Positions 1-6,324 of a DNA stretch of 6,324 nt are shown here, piece by piece. The stretch is from Bacteroidales bacterium (GTDB lineage: Bacteria; Bacteroidota; Bacteroidia; Bacteroidales; WCHB1-69). Under the pieces are notes generated by a model. That model saw nothing but the letters and a program-made list of their open reading frames with translations, did not search any database and had not been told where the DNA came from. The stretch covers positions 1 through 6,324 of the forward strand of contig JAIRTU010000076.1 in assembly GCA_031254735.1 (NCBI GenBank), written 5' to 3'. The stretch's first letter is position 1, and each line of letters starts with the position of its first letter. A program made the position numbers and the translations under genes.

Positions 1-3000
1 AAGCGAAGATTCATTCCCCACAGGAGTATAAAAAGAATTATTGCCAAACTCTACAGGTACATGATTGCAAAAGGTTGTATTTGACGGCAGACCAATCACC
101 GACGTCAGTCTCCTGTTTAAAATATGTTTTGCAAAAGTTGTATCGGAAACACACCCGTATTCATTGGTAATTTGCATGTAAACATCAAGAACCCCTTCCG
201 GAATATCTGCAAAAACAGGTTCTTCCGCTATGGAAGTATTGCCGCCGATAGCCCATTTCCATTGGGTGATTTTTGCCGTATCGAAAGGGGGAGCGGTATA
301 GGAACTGTCTCGAAGGTAAATGCTGTTAGAAATATTGGCACACAGTGTATCTTTGGATAATGTTATGGATAAAGGGTCTTTTCCCGAAGCAAGAACAGGT
401 GTGCTTTGGGGGGTAACAGAAAAAGTTACCGTATCGCTATGCTGACAGAAAAAAGAATCCACATTGAAAAAATAAGCGGTGTAGGTGTTGGCGTAATCAA
501 AATGTATTGTTTCTCCAATATTCGGACTGATACCCGAACTGTCAAGACCGCCATAAATGAATGGAGGCCACATCCACTGCGGAGGATACCAACCTGTAAC
601 CTCTTGGTGGGAGGAGTCGTGCGATTCAAGAAAGAATTTCCATTCTACAATTCCGGGTCGAGAGGTACTTCTATCGTAAAAGGTAAAATCACTTCTTTCG
701 CAAACCTGTCCGTATACAAAGTTCGATTGAGGATTGGCAATACGAATACAGCCACAAAGGGTGTCGGTACAAAATCCGCATTTATTATATGTTGGGCTGT
801 TTACAATTAGCGAGTCGTCGTTATAGGCTATCAAAGACGGTCGCACCCCGTACAGAGTGGCGTTGGCAAGCACAAAATCATTAAGCAGCGTGTATTCAAA
901 AGAAGGTTCATAAGCCGTATCTGTTGATTGTGCGGACAGCAGTTCCGCATCGCCGAAATACCATTGATAAGAGGTGGCTAAAATCGAATTGTTTCTAAAT
1001 TGAACCCCTGCGGGAAATTTACAAAAGGTGGTATCGGAAGGAGAAAATCCTCCCATGGGGGGGCAGACAAAAGCAATGGAATCCAAGGTGATAATTTCTC
1101 CCTCACAACCATTATGCGAACCATACGCCCTGACGGAAAAATAACCCAATCGGTCTACCGATAGTTGTATACTGTCTCTGTCTTCGCTTGCAATATGTTC
1201 ATCGTAATCTATCCCCATCCATGTCCAATGTTTGGCACGCACGCCGGCAATCGGCTTTCCCTCATTGTCGAGGCTGTCGAAAGCAACAACGGTCAACTTT
1301 GAACGTTCCCAAAACTCGGTGAAACAATCTTCGACATACGTATATCTCGCCCCGATTTTCGGCGGCATTCCTCCCTTAAATATCATCAGTGTATCAAACA
1401 TCACACATCCCTGTTCGTTGGTAGCGGTAGAAGTAACAACATACGCGTTTGTATCGTAATACCAATGTTCACCAATAGGCAACTGAGTAGAAGCTGCAAG
1501 CAAACTTGCTGTATATTTGGGAAATGGCACAGAAATATCATATGCGTACGACGAGTCGCCGTCTCCCCAATCAATGATAAAATCGACGTTTGTAGAAGAA
1601 TGAATAGTAAACTTCGTCAACATCATGTCAAACGGAATACAGGTTGTATCAGAAAAAAGTCCACCCCTGACATACCAGGGATGAATAGAAATAATTTTCG
1701 AGGTATCTTTGAGTGTACAACCGTAAGGAGTGGTTACCGACAGGGTTACCGTATATTCGCCAAAGTCGGGAAAGATATGAGAAACCGAATCGCCGGAGGC
1801 GGTGGTGCTGTCTCCAAAATCCCATACGATAGAGCCAAACCCAAAATCGTCGGTGGAAGAATATGGGGTACGATCTTTAAATCCAAAAGGATAAAAAGGT
1901 TCACAGACATAATTAAGACTGTCGTATTCTTTTGCTACCGCTGTTACAGAATCGTAGACATGAATAACTACAAAGCCTGTATCCGAACATTTGCCTCCAT
2001 CGAAAACACCTACTGCCCTTGCGGTGTATGTTCCCGAAGCGGTATATCTTTTATTATAAAGAAAAGGATAATATAACGACGTGCCGACAGTTCCATCGCC
2101 GAAATCCCAATAATATTCCACATCCATGGAAGAGCCTCCCTGAAAACTTACCGTAGCGGGAACGGAACAGAGAATGGTATCCGACACCGAAAAAGAGATG
2201 TTGTATTCCACCACCTGAATATATGCCGTTTTCGATATTGTGTTGGTGCAACCTTCGTCGCTGGTGGCGGTCAGGCTCACCGAATAACTGCCTATTCCGT
2301 TATAGCTGTGTGTTGGATTTTCAACTGTGGAACTCGGCGGTGTGCCAAATTGCCATAAATAAGTATTGTTGCCGGTTACCGTGGTAAGGTTGGTGAAATT
2401 TGCCGTTGCAGGCGTGCCTGCCAGAAAACAAAAAACTCGTTGGTCGACGTCAAAATCGGGTATGGGCTTTTGTTTGACATAAATGTAATTATTGATGGTT
2501 TCTTTATGAGAACAGCCATTTACATCGGTTACGGTAAGAGAAACAGGATACAGCGTAGTAAGATTGGAAGGATTGGCATAAGCATAAACAGGATTGGCTG
2601 CGGTACTGCTTCCGCCGTCGCCAAAATCCCACAAATACGACTGTATCGAAATACTGCTTGTAATCGAACTGCTGAATTGCACCGCTTCGCCCGGACAGAG
2701 AGAATCGTTCAACTTGGTAAAAGTAAAGGCGGGCGGCGTAAAAATCCGGATACTTTGCGTATCCGATCGCGAACTTCCGTTTTGAAAAAATGCCGTTAAA
2801 CAAACGGTATATATTCCCGGTGCGGTATAGGGATGAGCAGGATGCTGAACGTTGGAGGTAAAACCATCGCCAAAATCCCAAAAATAACTGTTTATCAACC
2901 CTGTGCTTGTATTCGTAAACGAAAATGTTGCAGGGGCACATGCAGATGTTTGTGTATAGGTAAACCCCACCGTTTGAGATTTCAAACCCATACACAAGGT

Positions 3001-3033
3001 ATATATAAAAACAAAAAATATAACTTTCTTCAT
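1..3033 (-). CDS. Large secreted PKD/Ig-like repeat protein, C-terminus beyond window (partial)
   Basis: Reading the minus strand from the ATG at 3033 gives 1011 codons with no stop to the left edge. Residues 1-20 are a signal peptide (MKK, hydrophobic core, ending near LKSQ), so the product is exported. PKD-type WDFGDG motifs occur at about residues 52, 135 and 309, with variants WDFGDS (404), DWGDGD (488) and WYFGDA (691) and a degenerate WQFG (227). Each is followed by a GxYxVxLTxT-like strand, the usual PKD beta-sandwich pattern. Most repeats open with an (S/N)DT..C..P..V.F strand and close with an NGC or EGC strand. Beyond about residue 700 the repeats become divergent. Such arrays are known in Bacteroidota surface proteins that carry a gliding-motility-type or T9SS C-terminal domain; that domain would lie outside the window, so T9SS export is inferred. 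PKD domains usually mediate adhesion or spacing, and no catalytic domain is visible. The gene is divergent from the redox genes and has its own promoter near 3119-3151. Confidence 0.9.
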   Translation of the reverse strand, partial: MKKVIFFVFIYTLCMGLKSQTVGFTYTQTSACAPATFSFTNTSTGLINSYFWDFGDGFTSNVQHPAHPYTAPGIYTVCLTAFFQNGSSRSDTQSIRIFTPPAFTFTKLNDSLCPGEAVQFSSSITSSISIQSYLWDFGDGGSSTAANPVYAYANPSNLTTLYPVSLTVTDVNGCSHKETINNYIYVKQKPIPDFDVDQRVFCFLAGTPATANFTNLTTVTGNNTYLWQFGTPPSSTVENPTHSYNGIGSYSVSLTATSDEGCTNTISKTAYIQVVEYNISFSVSDTILCSVPATVSFQGGSSMDVEYYWDFGDGTVGTSLYYPFLYNKRYTASGTYTARAVGVFDGGKCSDTGFVVIHVYDSVTAVAKEYDSLNYVCEPFYPFGFKDRTPYSSTDDFGFGSIVWDFGDSTTASGDSVSHIFPDFGEYTVTLSVTTPYGCTLKDTSKIISIHPWYVRGGLFSDTTCIPFDMMLTKFTIHSSTNVDFIIDWGDGDSSYAYDISVPFPKYTASLLAASTQLPIGEHWYYDTNAYVVTSTATNEQGCVMFDTLMIFKGGMPPKIGARYTYVEDCFTEFWERSKLTVVAFDSLDNEGKPIAGVRAKHWTWMGIDYDEHIASEDRDSIQLSVDRLGYFSVRAYGSHNGCEGEIITLDSIAFVCPPMGGFSPSDTTFCKFPAGVQFRNNSILATSYQWYFGDAELLSAQSTDTAYEPSFEYTLLNDFVLANATLYGVRPSLIAYNDDSLIVNSPTYNKCGFCTDTLCGCIRIANPQSNFVYGQVCERSDFTFYDRSTSRPGIVEWKFFLESHDSSHQEVTGWYPPQWMWPPFIYGGLDSSGISPNIGETIHFDYANTYTAYFFNVDSFFCQHSDTVTFSVTPQSTPVLASGKDPLSITLSKDTLCANISNSIYLRDSSYTAPPFDTAKITQWKWAIGGNTSIAEEPVFADIPEGVLDVYMQITNEYGCVSDTTFAKHILNRRLTSVIGLPSNTTFCNHVPVEFGNNSFYTPVGNESSL

Positions 3034-3399
3034 ATCTATTCTATTCCTTTGTAAGAGAAGACGCATTTTTCGACTGTTTTGTTGCCTGCCGGTTTTTTTA
3101 TTTTCTAAAATATTGACACAAAGATAGTAAAATTTTCAATATACATGCAAACTTTGTACATGGAGATTGTTTTAATAATGAATAAAGCGGAAACAGCGGT
3201 TACCGGCAAATGATTAATTACGCACGAACAAACAATTCGTAATTCGTGATTGAAAATAATCACAACCCAAACAGCAGGCACAAAAGGCGGTAAATGCTTT
3301 AACCGAAAAAAATTTATTCCTTTTGAAAAAACATTTTCATAAAAACAAACAGATTTGCATGTTTTTTGTTGATACAAAAAGGCAAATATTATTTTATAC
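3034..3399. other. Divergent intergenic region
   Basis: This AT-rich stretch of 366 bases separates the leftward PKD gene from the rightward flavin reductase gene. It holds the good leftward promoter (3119-3151). For the rightward gene I see only a weak candidate: CAGATTTG at 3350-3357, one mismatch to TAnnTTTG, with TTTG at 3322-3325 and a long 24-base spacer. A direct tandem duplication of AATTCGT lies at 3234-3247; part of it can pair with AATTACG at 3216-3222 as a 7-bp stem with a 15-base loop. Reading frames that cross this region look non-coding: they have low-complexity translations, no family resemblance, and overlap the promoter. Confidence 0.6.
3119..3151 (-). promoter_or_regulatory. 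Bacteroidota-type promoter of the PKD-repeat gene
   Basis: On the minus strand, TATCTTTG at 3126-3119 matches the Bacteroidota -7 consensus TAnnTTTG. TTTG at 3151-3148 matches the -33 element, with a 21-base spacer in the accepted range. Transcription would start near 3112, giving a leader of about 80 bases before the ATG at 3033. The leader has no Shine-Dalgarno sequence, which is normal for this phylum. This is a consensus match, not a mapped start. Confidence 0.65.
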
Positions 3400-3927
3400 A
3401 TGGACGAAAATACATTTTCCAAGTTGACCTACGGCGTATATATCATTGCTTCGGGCGACAAAACCCGGCACAATGCTTTTGTGGCGACGGCGGTGTTTCA
3501 GGTTACGGCAATGCCGCAAAAAATAGCAGTGGTATGCAGCAAAAACAATTTTACCACGCCGTTGATAGCCGAAAAAAAGGCTTTCTCCATTTCGGTGTTG
3601 AAGCAGGACTACACGCCGACAACAATGGGAAAATTCGGATTTCGTTCAGGGAAAGACTTCGACAAGTTTGCAGGGAGTAACTATTTTTTTACCAAAAACA
3701 CAGGCGTTCCGGTGATTTTAGACGATACCATCACGTGGTTTGAATGTGAAATCGAACAAAGTACAGATGTGGGAACGCATATTCTTTTTATCGGAAAGGT
3801 GATTGATTGCGAAATGATTGACGAAAATCAAACGCCTTTAACCTACCGGTATTATCACGCAGTAAAAAAAGGATTGATCCCCAAAAATGCTCCCTCGTAT
3901 GCAGATGTAAATAAATCAAGTAATTAA
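3400..3927 (+). CDS. Flavin reductase-like FMN-binding protein (Hrb N-terminal half type)
   Basis: This 175-aa protein has the flavin reductase-like split-barrel pattern of the N-terminal half of high-molecular-weight rubredoxin (Hrb). Diagnostic stretches are [12 protein letters not shown] (9-20), [15 protein letters not shown] (25-39), the [14 protein letters not shown] segment (77-90) and the terminal [11 protein letters not shown]...PKNAPSY segment (148-167). In Hrb the equivalent tail leads directly into a rubredoxin domain. Here the protein ends after a short KSSN tail and a separate rubredoxin gene starts 20 bases later. Expected role, from the family: bind FMN and pass reducing equivalents from NADH to rubredoxin and then to the flavodiiron protein, in the cytoplasm. 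No signal peptide or membrane segment is present. ATG 3400 is the only plausible start, because an in-frame TGA lies upstream at 3370. A generic flavin reductase acting on other partners is possible but less likely given the neighbours. Confidence 0.88.
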   Translation: MDENTFSKLTYGVYIIASGDKTRHNAFVATAVFQVTAMPQKIAVVCSKNNFTTPLIAEKKAFSISVLKQDYTPTTMGKFGFRSGKDFDKFAGSNYFFTKNTGVPVILDDTITWFECEIEQSTDVGTHILFIGKVIDCEMIDENQTPLTYRYYHAVKKGLIPKNAPSYADVNKSSN

Positions 3928-3947
3928 CTTTTAAAAATAGAATGATT

Positions 3948-4106
3948 ATGAAGTATGAATGTGTAGTATGCGGCTATGTGTACGACCCCGCAGTGGGCGA
4001 CCCTGACAGCGGAATAGCTCCCGGAACAGCTTTTGAAGATATTCCCGACGATTGGATTTGTCCGGTTTGCGGCGTGGGAAAAGATCAGTTTGAACCGCAG
4101 AATTAG
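3948..4106 (+). CDS. Rubredoxin
   Basis: This 52-aa protein is a classical single-domain rubredoxin, too short for many gene finders. The two iron-ligand knuckles are CVVCGY (Cys5, Cys8) and CPVCGV (Cys38, Cys41), giving a Fe(Cys)4 centre. The core [20 protein letters not shown] (17-36) and the ending GVGKDQFE are family hallmarks. Length is typical (52-54 aa). I chose ATG 3948, giving [14 protein letters not shown], over the in-frame ATG at 3942 (two residues longer), because rubredoxins normally have four or five residues before the first Cys. It lies 20 bases after the flavin reductase-like gene, so the two are probably co-transcribed. It is the expected one-electron carrier between that flavoprotein and the downstream FprA-type flavodiiron protein, which has no rubredoxin domain of its own. 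Confidence 0.97.
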   Translation: MKYECVVCGYVYDPAVGDPDSGIAPGTAFEDIPDDWICPVCGVGKDQFEPQN

Positions 4107-4339
4107 TGCGTGTTGCAGAAAATCACGAGTTGCGGAGAGCGTTTGTTTCCATGCAAATTCAAACCTTCGAGGTGGTAAAAATCTCGAAGGTTTCGTGGTT
4201 TTACAATCTTCCGAATCGCATCAACCGAAAAAAACTCCGTTCAGACAAAGGAAAGGCGGCGTATTTTTTATTCCTCTCTCAAAGAGGCATTTAAAAAAAC
4301 AATTGATAAACTTTTTCAGGATAATATAAAAAACAGATA
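4107..4339. other. Intergenic gap between rubredoxin and flavodiiron genes
   Basis: This gap of 233 bases contains the inverted repeat at 4161-4193 and a minor 5-bp hairpin (CCTCT, loop CTCAA, AGAGG) at 4273-4287. I found no TAnnTTTG element on the plus strand here, so either the flavodiiron gene is read through from upstream or it uses a non-consensus promoter. Short open frames in the gap show no codon pattern or family similarity that supports coding. Confidence 0.5.
4161..4193 (+). terminator. Perfect inverted repeat, probable terminator or attenuator
   Basis: AAACCTTCGAG (4161-4171) and CTCGAAGGTTT (4183-4193) form a perfect 11-bp stem around an 11-base loop. It lies 54 bases after the rubredoxin stop and 146 bases before the flavodiiron gene. 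The T-rich flank is imperfect: TTT ends the stem, then CGTGG interrupts before TTTT at 4199-4202. It may therefore be a terminator for the first two genes, a partial attenuator within one operon, or a dispersed palindromic element. The stem itself is certain; its function is inferred. Confidence 0.6.
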
Positions 4340-5536
4340 ATGTACAACAAAAGACCAATAGCCAAAGATATTTATTACGTGGGAGTAAACGACAGGCAAA
4401 AATCACTTTTTGAGAATTATATTCCTCTGCCTGCGGGCGTTTCGTATAATTCTTATTTGATAGCAGACGAAAAAACAGCACTTGTCGATACGGTTGACGT
4501 GTCGTTTGCCGATGTTTATTTTGCCAAATTAGAAGCCGTTTTAAACGGAAGACCGGTAGATTATCTGATTGTAAACCACATGGAACCCGATCATGCAGGG
4601 GCTATCGGGTTGCTGAAACAAAAATATCCCCAAATTACCATTGTGGGAAATGCCAAAACCTTTGACATGCTCAAAGGATATTTTCATATTGACACGCAGT
4701 TGCACGAAGTGAAAGAGGGCGATACTCTGTGTTTGGGAAAGCGGAAATTGACTTTTTACATGGCGCCCATGGTGCATTGGCCAGAAGTAATGGTTGCCTG
4801 CGAAAATACGGATAAGATACTGTTTTCTGCCGATGCTTTCGGCACGTTTGGAACATTGGACGGCGATTATCTGGACGAAAATTTGAATACGGATAAATAT
4901 TGGGACGAAATGCGCCGCTATTATGCCTGCATTGTGGGGAAGTTTGGTGTGCCTGCACAAAATGCCATTAAAAAAATATTGACGCTGAATGCGAAAACCA
5001 TCTGTCCCACGCATGGTCCGGTTTGGCAAAAAGACATACAAAAAGCCATTGCCAATTACGACACATGGAGTAAATACGAAGCGAGACAGGGCGTGGTGAT
5101 TGCATACGGTTCGATGTATGGAAACACACAGCAATTGGCAGAAGCCGTTGCCGAAGGCGTGGTTTCGCAAGGGATAAAAGATGTGGTGATACACAATGTT
5201 TCCAAAACCGATACTTCGTTTATTCTTTCGGATATTTTTGAATACAAAGGAGTTATTATCGGAAGTCCTACTTATATGATGGGTGTATATCCCATGATAG
5301 AAAAACTGTTGTCTTACATCGAACATCGTGGAGTTAAAAATCGGTATTATAGCTGTTTTGGGTCTTTCACATGGGCGGGGGCTGCCGTTAAAACGCTGAC
5401 AGCTTTTTCTCAAACCATGAATTGGGAATTGGTCGGCAATCCTGTGGAAAACAAACAGGCGGTTTTTGCCCCAACATACAGCGAAGCGTTTGCGTTGGGT
5501 GTGGCTATGGCAGAGCGACTGAAAACAGAAAAATAA
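4340..5536 (+). CDS. fprA: Class A flavodiiron protein (FprA-type O2/NO reductase)
   Basis: This 398-aa cytoplasmic enzyme reduces O2 to water and/or NO to N2O at a non-haem diiron site. The N-terminal metallo-beta-lactamase-like domain (about 1-250) has the complete diiron ligand set: the HMEPDH motif (His80, Glu82, Asp84, His85), His146 in MVHWPE, Asp165 in SADAFGTF and His225 in CPTHGPVW. The C-terminal flavodoxin domain (about 251-395) has the FMN phosphate loop YGSMYGNT (256-263), the GSPTYMMG loop (308-315) and GSFTWAGAA (341-349). Length matches class A enzymes of about 400 aa; the C-terminal rubredoxin domain of NorV-type flavorubredoxins is absent, so an external rubredoxin is needed and is encoded just upstream. 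The ATG at 4340 gives the family-typical start ahead of DIYYVGVNDR. No Shine-Dalgarno sequence is present. Substrate preference (O2 or NO) cannot be read from the sequence. Confidence 0.97.
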   Translation: MYNKRPIAKDIYYVGVNDRQKSLFENYIPLPAGVSYNSYLIADEKTALVDTVDVSFADVYFAKLEAVLNGRPVDYLIVNHMEPDHAGAIGLLKQKYPQITIVGNAKTFDMLKGYFHIDTQLHEVKEGDTLCLGKRKLTFYMAPMVHWPEVMVACENTDKILFSADAFGTFGTLDGDYLDENLNTDKYWDEMRRYYACIVGKFGVPAQNAIKKILTLNAKTICPTHGPVWQKDIQKAIANYDTWSKYEARQGVVIAYGSMYGNTQQLAEAVAEGVVSQGIKDVVIHNVSKTDTSFILSDIFEYKGVIIGSPTYMMGVYPMIEKLLSYIEHRGVKNRYYSCFGSFTWAGAAVKTLTAFSQTMNWELVGNPVENKQAVFAPTYSEAFALGVAMAERLKTEK

Positions 5537-5574
5537 AAAATTTAATTAGTGCGCAATTCTATTATTTTTTTTAG

Positions 5575-5582
5575 TACCTTTG
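5575..5582 (+). promoter_or_regulatory. Bacteroidota-type -7 element for the T9SS cargo gene
   Basis: TACCTTTG matches TAnnTTTG exactly and lies 47 bases before the ATG at 5630. A clear TTTG -33 element is missing at the expected distance; that region reads AGTGCGCAAT. The leader is very A-rich just before the start, as is usual for translation initiation in this phylum. It implies the downstream gene is transcribed independently of the flavodiiron gene. Confidence 0.55.
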
Positions 5583-5629
5583 CTGCATAATTTTAAAACT
5601 AATATTAACACAATTAAAAAATTAAAAAG

Positions 5630-6324
5630 ATGAGAAAATTTATTTTTGTATTTATTCTACTAATGATGGGCTTCCAATATGCACAAGCCCAAAAAATTAC
5701 GGAAACTTACTACTTCGATGAAAACAATCCCTATGCGAGTGCACCATTAGACGGACTAACTATGGTAATTCCAGAAAGTGAAGTAGTTCTTTTCCCAATA
5801 ATGTTTGTAATGGTACACACAGGAAGTCAAACTGTGAATGTAAGCGACAGTCTTATTTTTCGGTATGCTGTTAATGGAAATATTATTGCTGTACCGCTTG
5901 CATTCGCCTCCGCCATAGAACCCGGCGATACTCTTCTGTTTCCTCTTGACCTGCCTATTCGTACTAGCGAGTTGATAGGGGGAGCGAACTATTCAAATTA
6001 CTTCTGCGTAGACATACCGGTAGTTTACTATAATGGTGTGGCTACACCTACGCAAGAAGGATATTATTGTTCTGTTTTTCATGCAACCGGAAATGTTGAT
6101 AACACAGAACTTACCAATTTGAATGCTATTTCTATGTATCCCAATCCGGTAAGCGATCGTCTGACAATCGACAATCTGACAGAAGCAACCGATATTTCTG
6201 TTTACAGCATAACAGGACAATTGGTTAAAACAATTTCTTCCGCAACAGGTTCTACCGCAATTGATGTAGACAACCTTTCCAATGGTTTTTACATTGTAAA
6301 AATGCAAAGCGGAAAAAATATCCG
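5630..6324 (+). CDS. Secreted protein with T9SS type A sorting domain, 3' end beyond window (partial)
   Basis: 231 complete codons are visible. Residues 1-21 are a signal peptide ending in AQAQ, typical of Bacteroidota Sec substrates. Residues of about 25-155 form a domain I do not recognise by name. Its alternating hydrophobic pattern, with SDSLIFRYAVNG then an EPGDTLLFPLDL stretch, resembles an Ig-like or CARDB-like beta-sandwich (inference). From about 165 the T9SS type A C-terminal sorting domain is clear: MYPNPVSDRLTI, then VYSITGQLVKT, then NLSNGFYIVKMQSGK. The usual ending of about 5-10 residues lies past the window edge. The protein should cross the inner membrane by Sec and the outer membrane by T9SS, where the sorting domain is normally cleaved, leaving a secreted or surface-anchored product. 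There are few cysteines (about 126 and 147). No catalytic motif is visible. It has its own likely promoter at 5575. Confidence 0.92.
   Translation, partial: MRKFIFVFILLMMGFQYAQAQKITETYYFDENNPYASAPLDGLTMVIPESEVVLFPIMFVMVHTGSQTVNVSDSLIFRYAVNGNIIAVPLAFASAIEPGDTLLFPLDLPIRTSELIGGANYSNYFCVDIPVVYYNGVATPTQEGYYCSVFHATGNVDNTELTNLNAISMYPNPVSDRLTIDNLTEATDISVYSITGQLVKTISSATGSTAIDVDNLSNGFYIVKMQSGKNI

Noticed and set aside
1465..2076. 203-codon open frame on the plus strand
   Set aside because: It is antisense to the PKD-repeat gene. The translation is rich in Arg, Lys and Cys without any recognisable domain, whereas the minus-strand frame gives a signal peptide and repeated WDFGDG motifs.
2504..2995. 163-codon minus-strand frame overlapping the start of the PKD gene
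   Set aside because: It is an out-of-frame reading of the same strand. It has no signal peptide or PKD motifs and is explained by the real frame.
1..3033. Repeats within the PKD gene as a CRISPR or DNA repeat array
   Set aside because: The periodicity is at protein level, about 85-100 codons, with diverged nucleotide sequence and no identical DNA repeats or spacers.
3105..3422. 105-codon minus-strand frame with hydrophobic stretches, possibly a small membrane protein
   Set aside because: It covers the promoter of the PKD gene and the start of the flavin reductase gene, and its Phe/Ile/Lys-rich composition is what AT-rich intergenic DNA gives by chance.
4273..4287. Short hairpin CCTCT-CTCAA-AGAGG as a second terminator
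   Set aside because: The stem is only 5 bp and is followed by an A-run rather than a T-run, so it is too weak to call on the plus strand.
4033..4329. Open frames after rubredoxin, including 4106-4294
   Set aside because: They overlap the rubredoxin gene or its end and run through the inverted repeat, with no plausible protein pattern.
4541..5413. 290-codon open frame on the minus strand
   Set aside because: It lies wholly antisense to the flavodiiron gene, whose metal-ligand motifs are intact. Its translation is rich in His, Phe and Arg with no family pattern, so it is a shadow frame.
5993..6307. 104-codon minus-strand frame
   Set aside because: It is antisense to the clearly recognisable T9SS sorting domain of the gene starting at 5630.

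Overview
The window looks like chromosomal DNA of a Bacteroidota bacterium, most likely an anaerobic Bacteroidales relative. Four things point there: a secreted protein ending in a type IX secretion (T9SS) type A sorting domain, a very large exported PKD-repeat protein of the gliding-motility/T9SS-cargo kind, promoter elements matching the Bacteroidota TAnnTTTG -7 consensus upstream of both exported genes, and A-rich start regions without Shine-Dalgarno sequences. The genus cannot be read from this sequence alone.

Layout. (1) Positions 1-3033, minus strand: one uninterrupted reading frame of 1011 codons, open at the left edge, encoding a signal peptide followed by tandem PKD/Ig-like repeats. 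It is easily missed because its stop codon lies outside the window. (2) Positions 3034-3399: a divergent intergenic region with a good promoter for the PKD gene. (3) Positions 3400-5536, plus strand: a redox cassette of a flavin reductase-like flavoprotein (175 aa), a 52-aa rubredoxin and a 398-aa class A flavodiiron protein (FprA type). A perfect 11-bp inverted repeat lies in the 233-base gap before the last gene. (4) Positions 5537-5629: intergenic, with a TAnnTTTG promoter. (5) Positions 5630-6324, plus strand: a small secreted protein with a T9SS sorting domain, cut by the right edge a few codons before its expected end.

How the genes work together. The three central genes make a coherent electron-transfer chain. 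The flavin reductase-like protein and rubredoxin correspond to the two halves of the high-molecular-weight rubredoxin (Hrb) of Moorella-type anaerobes, which feeds electrons from NADH to FprA. FprA reduces O2 to water and/or NO to N2O in the cytoplasm. Here the Hrb halves are separate genes 20 bases apart. The flanking genes encode cell-surface or secreted proteins and have no obvious functional tie to the redox cassette. I found no tRNA, rRNA, CRISPR array, insertion sequence or phage gene, and no strong evidence of a wholly new system. The most distinctive points are the split Hrb/FprA cassette, the inverted repeat inside it, and the cysteine-bracketed architecture of the PKD protein.
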